Assembly (NCBI GenBank): GCA_023447015.1
Contig: JAEXPG010000286.1
Coordinates: 1-24,976 of the forward strand
Source of the DNA: Verrucomicrobiota bacterium
GTDB taxonomy: Bacteria; Verrucomicrobiota; Verrucomicrobiia; Opitutales; Opitutaceae
Reading direction: 5' to 3'
DNA: 24,976 nucleotides
Position numbers and translations under genes: made by a program
The notes under the pieces: model-generated
Seen by the model: only the letters and a program-made list of their open reading frames with translations
Told to the model about the DNA's origin: nothing
Databases searched by the model: none
In this document: positions 8,611 to 17,119 of the stretch, one piece after another
Numbering within the stretch: the first letter of the stretch is position 1
How the letters are laid out: each line of letters begins with the position of its first letter

Positions 8611-11490
8611 TCACTCGCGCACACCCACGAGCTCAAACGGAAACGCCTGCCAGCCGGGAATCGCGAAGGCAGGAGACTCCGCGCGCAACCGGAGGTCGCC
8701 CGCCGCCTCGTCGACAAAGAGCGGATCCTGGTCGCGCAGATTGCCGGCGGAGTCCGCGTAGTAGGTGGCGATCACGTCGATGCCGGCCGGAGAGGAGAAG
8801 CCGGTGTAGCCCTTGGCGTTCGCGAAGAACACATTGTCGGCCAGCTCACAGCCCTCCGGATACAGCCATCGCGCCGCTGGCGCACTGAGCGCCTCCCAGG
8901 TGTCCGGGATCGCCGCGCACTCCGGGTAACGACTGAGCCACGGTTCCTGCCGGTAGCCCAGCGCGAGCAGGTTCTGCTGCCGACGTTTCAGCGAGGCGGC
9001 GGCACCGTTGGCGAGCTGCTGGCGGCCCCAGTCCGAGGCCCAGATGATCGTGCCGCAGCGCGCCACCAGATTGCGGCGCAGGATGTTGTCGCGGCCGCCG
9101 TTGACGCGGAAGCCGTCGCCCGTGGCGCGGTAGATCACGTTCTCCTCGGCGCGGATACCGGAGACGGTCTCGTCGAGGTAGATGCCGTGGAGATCGGTGT
9201 GGCCGAGCTCGCTGCGGATGTCGTGGAGGAAGTTCCGCCGGAGGACGTTGCCTCGCGCGCCCCAGTCCTCGCAGGCGTAGATGGCGCCGCAGTCGCCCGT
9301 GAGCAGGCACAGGTCGTGGAGGTCGTTGTCCTCCACGAGGTGCTCATTGCCGTGCAGGAAGATGCCGCCGGCGGGTGTGTGGTGGAGGCGGTTGTGACGG
9401 ATGACATGGCCGCAACCGTCGAAGTCCACCGCCACGCTGGCGGTGATCTGCAGGCGCCCGACCCGCTCCACCTCGCAATCCTCGATCACGCTGCCGCTCG
9501 GGGTGAGCGTCTTCCGGTCGCCGCCCGCCAGCGAGAGGCCCGAGAAGCCGGTGTCGCGCACCACGCAGCGGGCGACCACCACGCCCTCGCCCTGCAGGCT
9601 CGCGCCCGTCTGGCCGCCGTTGCGTAGCACGAGGTTCCGCAGGGTGAGGTCCTGCGCGGTCCACGCCGTGAAGAGGTTTCCCCGCGAGGCCTCGAGCACG
9701 AGGTCGCGGAACACGACGTGTTTCGCCCCGCTGAGCAGGAAAAGCATTGGGGCCACGGAGACCACGGCCTCCGAACCGGCGCCGAAGCCCTCCGGCGGCC
9801 AGAAGTAGAGCACGCCGCTCGCCCGATCGAGGTACCACTCGCCCGGCCGGGTGATCTCCTCGAGGAGATTGAAGGCGAACCAGGGCCGGTTGGCCTTCAA
9901 GCCCCAGCTGGGCGGAGCCTGGCCGAGCGTGATGGTGCGCGCCGCGGGATCGATGCCCGCCACCGGCAGCGAGAACTGCGCCCACGTGGCCGACCAGTAG
10001 CCGTCGACCCACGCATCCGTCGCCTGACTCCAGCGCGCCGGCCGATCGCCGGCATAGGCGAACACGGTGGTTGAAGGAGTGGCGGTCGTATAGGCGTACC
10101 CGCGGTTGACCTGCAGCGGATCGAACGCCGTGAGCGTGCCCGAACCTCCAGTACCGGAGGGCGGCGCAAACTCCCCGGGCTCGGACTGCCAGCACCACCA
10201 TTTTGGGTCGGTGGTGAAATCCCAGCCCGACTCCGCCATCGTCGTGATCATCCACAACACGTTTGGCGCCGCCGCGTCGCCGTAGGAATACCGCCGGAGG
10301 TAGTATTGCAGGCCGCCGACCAGCCCGTCGCGCTTGAAGGCCGAAACGCCGTCGAACGTCGCGTACTTGCGGTAGGTGCCGGCCACCGCCGGTGTGCTCT
10401 CGCCGTAGATCGTGAAAGTGTCGCCGAGGCTATCCTGCGCCACCCGCGTGTGCGCGGTGGCATCGGGCCAGCGCGCGAGCTGCATCGGCCGCCCGTCGAC
10501 GAACAGCTCCAGCGGCGCCGCGGCATTCAACGCCCAACCGCGCACCTTCTGCGTGCCGAAGTCGGTTACCCCCTGCGCCCGCAGATCGATCTGGAGCACC
10601 TGGCCGCGGGCCGACGGATCGAGGCGCCCCCACACGGGTGAGGCGCTCGTCACGGGCGAAAACGCGCCCACCGGCAGACGCCGCCCGCCGACCAGCCGCA
10701 CCTCCTCGCCGGGGTAACCGCGCCACTCGACCTTGTCCGAGGCGCTCGCACCGGAATCCGCCGCACCAAGCGTCAGCTCGCTCGCACGCTCGTAGACACC
10801 GCCGCGCAACCACACCGCGATGCCGCCGGCGGGCACACCAGCGACGACCTTCGCGCGCACGGCCGCCTTCGCCTTCTCGAGCGTGAGGAACGGCGCGGGC
10901 TTGGTGCCGGCGTTGGCATCGCTACCGGTCGGACTCACGAAGTATTCCGCGCCGTACACAAGCGGCGTACCGAGCGCGGCATCGTGCGCCGTGGGATCGC
11001 AGCCGAGCTCGATCTCCTCGGCGTTGGTCATGCCGTCGCCGTCGGTGTCGGCGTCGGCGACGACCACGCGCCAATAGCGGCGCACCTCCGCGGCGAAACC
11101 GGCAGCGCACACCACCGTGCTCAACTCCTGACCGCGCCCGATGTGCAGTCCGGGCAACGCCGTCCACGTCTTGAGATCGGTGCTGCTCTGCACCGTGTAA
11201 CGTTTGCCCCACGCGCCACGCCAGCGGAGCACGAGATTGCCCGCGGCATCGGCGCGCGGCTCAGCGGCGAAGCGACTCGCCGCGTTGAGCGGATCCGTGC
11301 CGGCCAACGCCTCCTGGGCGTTCGTGAACCCGTCGCCATCCTCATCCACCATCGCGCCCTTTGTCGGGTGGTACAGCGCCGCCCAGACATCCGACAGGCC
11401 GTCGTTGTTGCGGTCGACGATGGCGGCCAGTCGAGCCGCTCCGATCGCCGCAGACAAACCGAACGCGAAGACGGTTCGCGAATGACGCAT
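8611..11490 (-). CDS. Gene C: exported beta-helix protein, GH141-like, with calcium-loop head
   Basis: This is a 959-residue paralogue. It has a signal peptide (MRHSRTVFAFGLSAAIGAARLAA), the acidic loop VDRNNDGLSD followed by DEDGDGFTNAQE, the module SSTDLKTWTALPGLHIG with VRRYWRVVV, the second loop DTDGDGMTNAEE, and then a beta-helix beginning EYFVSPTGSD. Candidate acids are Asp733 (in GDCGAIY) and Asp773 (in IYLDE), 40 residues apart. The region after the helix entry matches A more than B or D (LRAQGVTDFG, ARWPDAT, LPVAGIDPAARTI). The stretch near the C-terminus matches D (QEPWLSRYPECAAIP). It ends FELVGVRE, a slight change from the DRIGVRE of the others. It starts only 6 bp after the stop of gene D and has no shared site of its own, so it should be co-transcribed and perhaps translationally coupled with D. 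Confidence 0.85.
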   Translation of the reverse strand: MRHSRTVFAFGLSAAIGAARLAAIVDRNNDGLSDVWAALYHPTKGAMVDEDGDGFTNAQEALAGTDPLNAASRFAAEPRADAAGNLVLRWRGAWGKRYTVQSSTDLKTWTALPGLHIGRGQELSTVVCAAGFAAEVRRYWRVVVADADTDGDGMTNAEEIELGCDPTAHDAALGTPLVYGAEYFVSPTGSDANAGTKPAPFLTLEKAKAAVRAKVVAGVPAGGIAVWLRGGVYERASELTLGAADSGASASDKVEWRGYPGEEVRLVGGRRLPVGAFSPVTSASPVWGRLDPSARGQVLQIDLRAQGVTDFGTQKVRGWALNAAAPLELFVDGRPMQLARWPDATAHTRVAQDSLGDTFTIYGESTPAVAGTYRKYATFDGVSAFKRDGLVGGLQYYLRRYSYGDAAAPNVLWMITTMAESGWDFTTDPKWWCWQSEPGEFAPPSGTGGSGTLTAFDPLQVNRGYAYTTATPSTTVFAYAGDRPARWSQATDAWVDGYWSATWAQFSLPVAGIDPAARTITLGQAPPSWGLKANRPWFAFNLLEEITRPGEWYLDRASGVLYFWPPEGFGAGSEAVVSVAPMLFLLSGAKHVVFRDLVLEASRGNLFTAWTAQDLTLRNLVLRNGGQTGASLQGEGVVVARCVVRDTGFSGLSLAGGDRKTLTPSGSVIEDCEVERVGRLQITASVAVDFDGCGHVIRHNRLHHTPAGGIFLHGNEHLVEDNDLHDLCLLTGDCGAIYACEDWGARGNVLRRNFLHDIRSELGHTDLHGIYLDETVSGIRAEENVIYRATGDGFRVNGGRDNILRRNLVARCGTIIWASDWGRQQLANGAAASLKRRQQNLLALGYRQEPWLSRYPECAAIPDTWEALSAPAARWLYPEGCELADNVFFANAKGYTGFSSPAGIDVIATYYADSAGNLRDQDPLFVDEAAGDLRLRAESPAFAIPGWQAFPFELVGVRE

Positions 11491-11496
11491 GTGGCT

Positions 11497-14493
11497 CTAC
11501 TCGCGAACCCCGATCCGATCGAACGGGATTTCCTGCCAACCGGGCAGAGTGCGCGCGGGCGAACCGGAGCGCAGGTTCAGGTCGAGGTTGGCCTCGTCAA
11601 CGAAGAGCGGATCCTGGCCGCGGAGGTTCTTGGCCTCAAGATCCACGCCTTCGTTGAGGTACTGCTTTGCCTTGGCGAAATGGAAGATGAAGCCGGGGCT
11701 CTCACGCCAGACGACGTTGCGGGTGAAAGTGCAGTTGCGCGGCGTGAGCCAGATATCCGGGTTGGCGATGATCGCCTCCCACGTGTTCGGGATCGCCGCG
11801 CATTCCGGGTAGCGGGAGAGCCAAGGCTCCTGCTGGTAGCCGAGGACGAGCAGGCCGGAGTTCGGGTCCGTCAGATAACCGGCATATGTATCCTTGTGGT
11901 TCGGATCCCCCTCGGGCAGCTCGGGATTGGCGCGGGCAAGGCCCCAGTCGTCGACCCACAGGCCCAAGCCGCACTTCACGATCAGGTTGTTGACCACAGT
12001 GCAGTCGCGCCCGCCAAACTTGTGGGCGGCGCCGGCGACCGCGTAGAAGACGTTGCCCTCCGACCACGCGCCGTGGCCGCACTCGTCGACGTAGAGGCCG
12101 TGAGTCTGCGAGCCGTTGATGGCCGAGCGCACATCGTGGATGAAGTTGTTCTTCAGCCTGCAGCCGCGGGTGGACCAACTCCCGGTGTAGACCGCGGCGG
12201 CGTCGGCACAGAGGAGACAAAGGTGGTCCAGTTCGTTGAACTCGATGAGGTGGTCGTTGCCACCGTAGTCGATCGCCCGATCCGGGGCGTGATGGATGCG
12301 ATTGTGGCGCAGCTTCGCCCCGCAACCGTTCAGGTAGACTCCCATCACGCCGCTGGCCTGGAAACGGCCGTAGCGGCTGATGTCGCAGTCCTCGATCACG
12401 TTGTTCGAAGGCGTGAGGGTCTTGCGATCACCACCGATGAGCCAGACCGCCGTGTGTCCACAGTTGACGATCGTGCAACGGCTCAGACGCGTCTCCGTGC
12501 TGTCCCGCCGCAGCGCCACCTGACTGCTCCAGAACTCGCGCACATCCACGGCGCCGCCGCCGGAGTTGCGCAGCGTCAGACGGTCGGCGGTGATGCCAAG
12601 GCCGCCGCGCGACTCGATCAGGAGGTGCCGCGCGGCCTCAAGGGTGAGCCCGCGCAGTCCGATGTAGTCCGCCTTCGCGAGCTTGAGGATCGGCGTCTCG
12701 AGCACCGACACCACCACGTCGGAGCCGGAATGAAACCCCGCCGGCGGCCAGAGGTAGAGGATGCCGCTGGCGCGATCCAGATACCACTCCCCGGGCTGCG
12801 TGATCTCCTCGAGCAGGTTGTAGGCGAACCACGGCTGGACCGGCTGGATCGCGACGGCGGCGCCGCCCTTCAGCTGCACCGTGCGCGCCGCCGTGTCGAT
12901 GATCGCGGGATAGTGCTGCTCTTCCCATTCGCACCCCCAGAAGCCGTCCACCCACGGATCGGGGGCGCTGGTCCAGCGCGCGGGCCGGTCGCCGGCATAG
13001 AGGAAGAAGCCCGACACGACCGGAGCAGGCACCTCCGGGTCGCCCGAAGGCCGCGGGACCGTCGTATGCAAATAGCCATGGTGGGGCTGCGCCGGATCGA
13101 GACCGGAGAGCTGCCCCTTGGTCTTTTTGTTCCCGTAGAAATGCTTCGGCAAATCGCCGGGCGCCTTGATGTCGCTCCACCAAGTCGGATCGGCGTTTCC
13201 TGCGGAGGTATTGAGGTACCACCGCCAGCCGGCCTCGCCGGTGGTCGCGTTCTTGGCCTCCGTGCGGTGCAACATGAACTCCGCCCCGCCCACTGTCCGC
13301 TTGTAGGCGGAGACGCCATTCTCGACCTTGTACTTCGTGTACACGCCGGCGACGTCCGGGGCCGTCGCACCGTAGAGCGTGTAGCTGTCGCCGGTGTTCG
13401 ACTGCAGAGGGTAATCGGCGTCCACATCCGGGTAACGCGCCAGCCACATCGGCTCGGCGTCGATGAACAACTCGAGGGCGGCCCGCTCGGTCTTGCCGAA
13501 GCCGCGCTGGCGCAGCACGCCATAGGCCTTCTCCTTGTCCGCGGCGGTCGAGGCGCTCGTGATGCCCAGGAACGGCTTCAGGTCGACCTGCAGCACCCTG
13601 CCCCGCGCCGTGACATCGAGGCGGCTCCAGACCGGCGAGGTGTTGGTCACGAGCGAGAACGCGCCCGCCGGCAGGCGCTTGCCGCCGACCAGCCGCACCT
13701 CCTCGTCCGGGTAGGCGCGCCAGTCGACAGAGTTCGCCGCGCTCGTGCCGGAATCGGCGGCCGTGAACTCGAGCGTCGCCGTGCGCTCATACACCCCGCC
13801 GCGCAACCACACGGCAATGCCGCCGGTCGGGATACCGGCGGCGATCCTCGCCCGCACCGCAGCCTTCGCCTTCTCAAGCGTGAGAAACGGCGCGGCCTTG
13901 GTGCCAGTGTTGGCGTCGCTGCCGGTCGGGCTCACGAAAAACTCCGCTCCGTACGTGCGCGGTGTGCCCGGCGCGGCATCGGCAGTGGTCGGATCGCTGC
14001 CAAGCTCGATCTCCTCGGCGTTGGTCATGCCATCTCCGTCGGTGTCGACCTCTGCCGCGACCACGCGCCAGTAGCGGCGCGCTTCGGCCGCGGCACCGGC
14101 GGCCCGCACGACGGCGCTCAGCTCCTGCCCGCGACCAATGTGCAGTTCGGGCAACGCGGTCCAGGTCTTCAGGTCCGTGCTGCTCTCAAGCAGGTAGCGC
14201 TTGCCCCACGCACCACGCCAGCGCAGCACGAGGTTGCCGGCGGCATCGGTTAGCGGCGTCGCGGCAAAACGACTGCCGGCATTCAGCGGATCGGTGCCGG
14301 CGAGCGCCTCCTGCGCATTCGAGAAACCGTCGCCGTCGGGATCCGCGCCCGCCGTCGCCCCAGCCGGCAGATGGTACAGCGCCGCCCAGACATCGGACAG
14401 GCCGTCGCCGTTGCGATCGACGATCGCGGCGAGCGGCGAGGAACCAAGTGCGAGCGCAATGCCCGCACCGAAAAGGATGCGCGTGGGGAGCAT
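11497..14493 (-). CDS. Gene D: exported beta-helix protein, GH141-like, most divergent paralogue
   Basis: This 998-residue paralogue begins with signal peptide MLPTRILFGAGIALALG, then VDRNGDGLSD. The spacer between the halves of the first loop is changed (HLPAGATAGADPDGDGFSNAQE instead of the HPTKGA form). The module SSTDLKTWTALPELHIG and the second loop DTDGDGMTNAEE follow, then the beta-helix from FFVSPTGSD. Candidate acids Asp764 and Asp803/Glu804 keep the 39-residue spacing, but the first motif has drifted to DAAAVY and the WGxRG motif to WSTRG, so specificity may differ. It shares the KPFLGI insert with B. The frame extends to 14604, but the start at 14493 gives a clean signal peptide aligned with the paralogues and leaves the regulatory site (14545-14591) upstream. 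It is the first gene of a D-C operon. Confidence 0.84.
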   Translation of the reverse strand: MLPTRILFGAGIALALGSSPLAAIVDRNGDGLSDVWAALYHLPAGATAGADPDGDGFSNAQEALAGTDPLNAGSRFAATPLTDAAGNLVLRWRGAWGKRYLLESSTDLKTWTALPELHIGRGQELSAVVRAAGAAAEARRYWRVVAAEVDTDGDGMTNAEEIELGSDPTTADAAPGTPRTYGAEFFVSPTGSDANTGTKAAPFLTLEKAKAAVRARIAAGIPTGGIAVWLRGGVYERTATLEFTAADSGTSAANSVDWRAYPDEEVRLVGGKRLPAGAFSLVTNTSPVWSRLDVTARGRVLQVDLKPFLGITSASTAADKEKAYGVLRQRGFGKTERAALELFIDAEPMWLARYPDVDADYPLQSNTGDSYTLYGATAPDVAGVYTKYKVENGVSAYKRTVGGAEFMLHRTEAKNATTGEAGWRWYLNTSAGNADPTWWSDIKAPGDLPKHFYGNKKTKGQLSGLDPAQPHHGYLHTTVPRPSGDPEVPAPVVSGFFLYAGDRPARWTSAPDPWVDGFWGCEWEEQHYPAIIDTAARTVQLKGGAAVAIQPVQPWFAYNLLEEITQPGEWYLDRASGILYLWPPAGFHSGSDVVVSVLETPILKLAKADYIGLRGLTLEAARHLLIESRGGLGITADRLTLRNSGGGAVDVREFWSSQVALRRDSTETRLSRCTIVNCGHTAVWLIGGDRKTLTPSNNVIEDCDISRYGRFQASGVMGVYLNGCGAKLRHNRIHHAPDRAIDYGGNDHLIEFNELDHLCLLCADAAAVYTGSWSTRGCRLKNNFIHDVRSAINGSQTHGLYVDECGHGAWSEGNVFYAVAGAAHKFGGRDCTVVNNLIVKCGLGLWVDDWGLARANPELPEGDPNHKDTYAGYLTDPNSGLLVLGYQQEPWLSRYPECAAIPNTWEAIIANPDIWLTPRNCTFTRNVVWRESPGFIFHFAKAKQYLNEGVDLEAKNLRGQDPLFVDEANLDLNLRSGSPARTLPGWQEIPFDRIGVRE

Positions 14494-14544
14494 AGGTGGG
14501 AATCCTGCGACGAACCCGGACAGTCGAGCAACGCACACCTGCAC

Positions 14545-14591
14545 CGTCAACGGTGCCGCCGCCGCACGCCCGTTTTGAGAGCGTATTGACG
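14545..14591 (-). promoter_or_regulatory. Shared upstream site of gene D, variant form
   Basis: The - strand reads CGTCAATA, four bases, CTCAAA, a 23-bp gap and TTGACG (14550-14545), 51 bp before the start of gene D. Layout and spacing match the other sites, but both half-sites carry the same change, TGAA to TCAA. This is the weakest match of the five when read alone; its fixed position relative to TTGAC is the main support. Confidence 0.5.
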
Positions 14592-14627
14592 ACAGCGCCT
14601 TCACGAGCGGCCGATGCCCTCCGCGGC

Positions 14628-14653
14628 ACGGCGGATCCGAGCGGGGCCGCCGT
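14628..14653. repeat. Inverted repeat after gene E, possible hairpin terminator without T-run
   Basis: ACGGCGG (14628-14634) and CCGCCGT (14647-14653) are a perfect 7-bp inverted repeat with a 12-nt loop, starting 35 bp beyond the stop of gene E in its direction of transcription. No T-run follows, so it is not a canonical intrinsic terminator. It could stabilise the 3' end of the mRNA or be chance in GC-rich DNA. Confidence 0.3.
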
Positions 14654-14688
14654 ACCTCAGGTCCCTCGGCGAACTCCGTGGCTCGGCC

Positions 14689-16995
14689 TCAGTGCCCGAG
14701 CCACTTCAGGCCCGGAATCTCGAAGACCAGCGTGTCGCGGGCAGCCACCGTGATCGGGAGCGAACCCTTGTTCGACGCGATCGTGAGGGTACCGCTCGGG
14801 GTGTCCAACAGACCCGTGCAGGCGAAGGTGCCATTGGCGACCGCGGTGAAGTCGAGTGAGCCGGTCGCAGCGGTAGCCTTGCAGTTCGACACCATCACGA
14901 TCACGGAGCCGTTCTGGTCAACGAAGGCGAGGCAGCTCAATCCGGCGCCGCGGGCGCGCAGCGGGCCGGCGGCGAGCGCGGCCGTGATGTTCGTGCCCGG
15001 GTCGATCACCGGCGCGATCGCCTCGAGCTTCGCGCGCTCGGGGGCCGGCAGCAGGTCCGCTCGGTAGACCAACCACGCGGAGGGACGGTTCGCCGCAGGC
15101 AGTTTCGTCGGATCGACCGCATCGCTGACCCAGTAGCCGACACTGAGCCCCTGAGCCTTGCCGAAATCCGAGCGCACCGCGGGGTCGCCCAGGCCATCTT
15201 GAAGCATGTACCGAACAGTGTAGTTGGCCGATCCTTTCTCGGGCGGACGCTCGTACTCCCGCTGAATGCTCGACGAATAATAGAGGGCCGGACCAAACGG
15301 GTGCCGCGGGATGTGCCCGAGGATCGCCGCCAACTGGCCGACATCGACCGCTCCGGCGTCCCAGTAGGTGCGCGTGATGCATTTGGCTGCACGACGAACC
15401 GAGCCGTCGCGCCCGGCGATGTGGACCCAGCCGGCACTGAGCCAGTTATGCTTGAGAAAACGCCAGCCGAACTCCACGGCGTCGTTGTCGCGCGCCCAGG
15501 GGCCCCAGAATTCAGGATGGTCGGCGTCGAGCACGACACCGGTGTTGGCATCGGGTTCGTACGCGGCGCAGTGCCCGAGGCAGATGGAAGAGGTCCACTG
15601 CGGTTGCACGGCGCGGTCGCCGGCGGACTGGGTCTCCACGTTGAACATCGTGTACTTGCCCTCGATATGCTGCAGCCAGATGCGCGCATCGTTGCCCGAC
15701 CAGCGAGACATCGACGGTTCATTGGGAACCTGGCCGCCGACCAGCGGCTTCTTGCCGGCGGCGAGCAACGTGTTCGCAAAGGCCGCGAAGAACCCGGCTT
15801 GTTTGTGGGCGATGAAATCGAAGTACTCCGGTTTGAGATGTTGTTGGATGTAGTCGTGTCGTTCCCGCACGGTCGCGCCGGGCACCGGTTGGCCCACCCA
15901 AGCCGCGAAGGAGTCGATCAGCCGCGGGTGCCAATCGGTCGCTGGGTTGATGCCAATGAAGCCGTCGGCGCCGTAGAGGGCGCGGACGTTATGGCGCAGC
16001 GCATAGCGCCCGAGCCGCTCGCCCGCCCACTCGCCGAAGGTCAGTGCCGTCTTGCCTGCCGGCAGGTCCGCCGGGAGGAGCGGCATGCCGAAGGAGACAT
16101 AGCCTTGGTCGGGGTAGGCGATGGCGCCGTCGGCATTGAGAGCGAAATAGGCGTCCCTCCGCGGGTTCATCCAGGCGGCGTACTGCTTGTAGCCATCCTT
16201 CTGGCTCCAGTCCTCGAACCCGCGCGCCGGATCACCACCGTTGGCGAGCACCAGTTCGATGCCCCAGGTCACACAGCCCATCGCCGGCACAAGACCTTTG
16301 GCCTCGATCGAGGCGACGTCGGCGAGCCCTTCGTCTCGTTTCTGTTCGAACAGGGATACGTCCTCCCAAAACAGCTGCTGCGGCCACGGCCCACCGAGGT
16401 ACACCTGCTTGTAGATGCCGTTCTTCTCGAAAACAAAGGCTGGCCGGTCGGCATCGTAGCCGCGGGCTGGCGGGATCGGCGAGGCATTGGCCACCTGGGG
16501 GTTGGTGCCAAGCTGCGCCTCCTCCCAGTCATTGATCCCGTCTCCATCGCTGTCGCGGTCCTGCACGGCCACGCGCCAGTACCGCCGGGCCGTCGGCGAA
16601 GCCCCGGCGGGTTGCACGACCTGGCTCATCTCGACACCGGTGCCGACGAACGGCCCGGAGAACGCCGTCCAAGTCCTCAGGTCGTCGCTGGCCTGGATGC
16701 GGTATTCCTTCCCACCCTGACTCGGCCATTTCAGACTGAGCGCGCCGCCGGCGCCGCTTTGCACAGTGCCGGCAAAACGGCTCGTCGCATCCTTGGGATC
16801 GGTGCCGGCAATCGCTTCCTGACCGTTCGTGGCGCCGTCGCCATCGTTGTCCCAGGCAAGGTCGAAGATCTCCGGGTTCTGCAGCTCCCAGAGGTAGGAG
16901 ACGCCACGACCGGAGTAGTCGAGGAGGGCGTGGAGCGGCAGCAGGCCGCCGGAAACAACGACACCGAGGCAGAGCGCAGAACGAAGCGTTTTCAT
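14689..16995 (-). CDS. Gene E: exported putative glycosidase of unrecognised family with shared head
   Basis: This 768-residue protein starts with a signal peptide (MKTLRSALCLGVVVSGGLLPLHA). It carries the same head as A to D: an acidic loop ending DNDGDGATNGQE, a module with SDDLRTWTAF and ARRYWRVAV, and a second loop DSDGDGINDWEE. The first half-loop is degenerate (LDYSGRGVSYLW where paralogues have VDRNGDGLSDVW) and has probably lost calcium ligands. Residues from about 180 form a different domain, rich in aromatic and acidic turns, that reads like a TIM-barrel glycosidase followed by a C-terminal beta-sandwich (ending DTLVFEIPGLKWLGH). Possible catalytic acids are Asp344 (YGADGF), Glu426 (VPNEPS) and Glu454 (FNVETQ). 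I do not recognise the family, so hydrolase function is inference from fold impression and context. It could also be a non-catalytic glycan-binding protein. It has its own regulatory site and follows F by 119 bp. Confidence 0.75.
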   Translation of the reverse strand: MKTLRSALCLGVVVSGGLLPLHALLDYSGRGVSYLWELQNPEIFDLAWDNDGDGATNGQEAIAGTDPKDATSRFAGTVQSGAGGALSLKWPSQGGKEYRIQASDDLRTWTAFSGPFVGTGVEMSQVVQPAGASPTARRYWRVAVQDRDSDGDGINDWEEAQLGTNPQVANASPIPPARGYDADRPAFVFEKNGIYKQVYLGGPWPQQLFWEDVSLFEQKRDEGLADVASIEAKGLVPAMGCVTWGIELVLANGGDPARGFEDWSQKDGYKQYAAWMNPRRDAYFALNADGAIAYPDQGYVSFGMPLLPADLPAGKTALTFGEWAGERLGRYALRHNVRALYGADGFIGINPATDWHPRLIDSFAAWVGQPVPGATVRERHDYIQQHLKPEYFDFIAHKQAGFFAAFANTLLAAGKKPLVGGQVPNEPSMSRWSGNDARIWLQHIEGKYTMFNVETQSAGDRAVQPQWTSSICLGHCAAYEPDANTGVVLDADHPEFWGPWARDNDAVEFGWRFLKHNWLSAGWVHIAGRDGSVRRAAKCITRTYWDAGAVDVGQLAAILGHIPRHPFGPALYYSSSIQREYERPPEKGSANYTVRYMLQDGLGDPAVRSDFGKAQGLSVGYWVSDAVDPTKLPAANRPSAWLVYRADLLPAPERAKLEAIAPVIDPGTNITAALAAGPLRARGAGLSCLAFVDQNGSVIVMVSNCKATAATGSLDFTAVANGTFACTGLLDTPSGTLTIASNKGSLPITVAARDTLVFEIPGLKWLGH

Positions 16996-17071
16996 GTGGG
17001 GGCAGCTGGGAGGACGTGCGGCGGACCAATTGTCCGCTGGCGGGCTCGACCGAGCCGGGCGTCCGCAACGC

Positions 17072-17119
17072 CGTCAAACCAGACCCCGCGGTCCCGCGCC
17101 ATTTCAGCGGGATTTCACG
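17072..17119 (-). promoter_or_regulatory. Shared upstream site of gene E, overlapping the stop of gene F
   Basis: The - strand reads CGTGAAAT, four bases, CTGAAA, a 24-bp gap and TTGACG (17077-17072), 76 bp before the gene E start. The first TGAA contains the TGA stop codon of gene F (17117-17115). TGAA spacing is 11 bp. The position 17 bp after TTGACG is GC-rich (CTCGGT). Confidence 0.6.

Noticed and set aside
10984..14253. Very long + strand open frame (1089 codons) opposite genes C and D, and similar long + frames opposite A, B, the peptidase and E
   Set aside because: The translations are rich in Arg, Ala, Gly, Val and His with no motif, and they mirror the high-GC third-position bias of the opposite genes. 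The - strand frames carry signal peptides and family motifs, so these are shadows.
2417..14493. Beta-helix proteins as phage tail spikes or autotransporter adhesins
   Set aside because: No phage genes are near, no autotransporter barrel or PEP-CTERM-type sorting tail is present at the C-termini, and motifs such as PGEWYLDR and GDRPARW fit GH141-like enzymes better.
14494..14604. N-terminal extension of gene D by 37 residues
   Set aside because: It would include the regulatory site and displace the signal peptide. The start at 14493 matches B and F starts.
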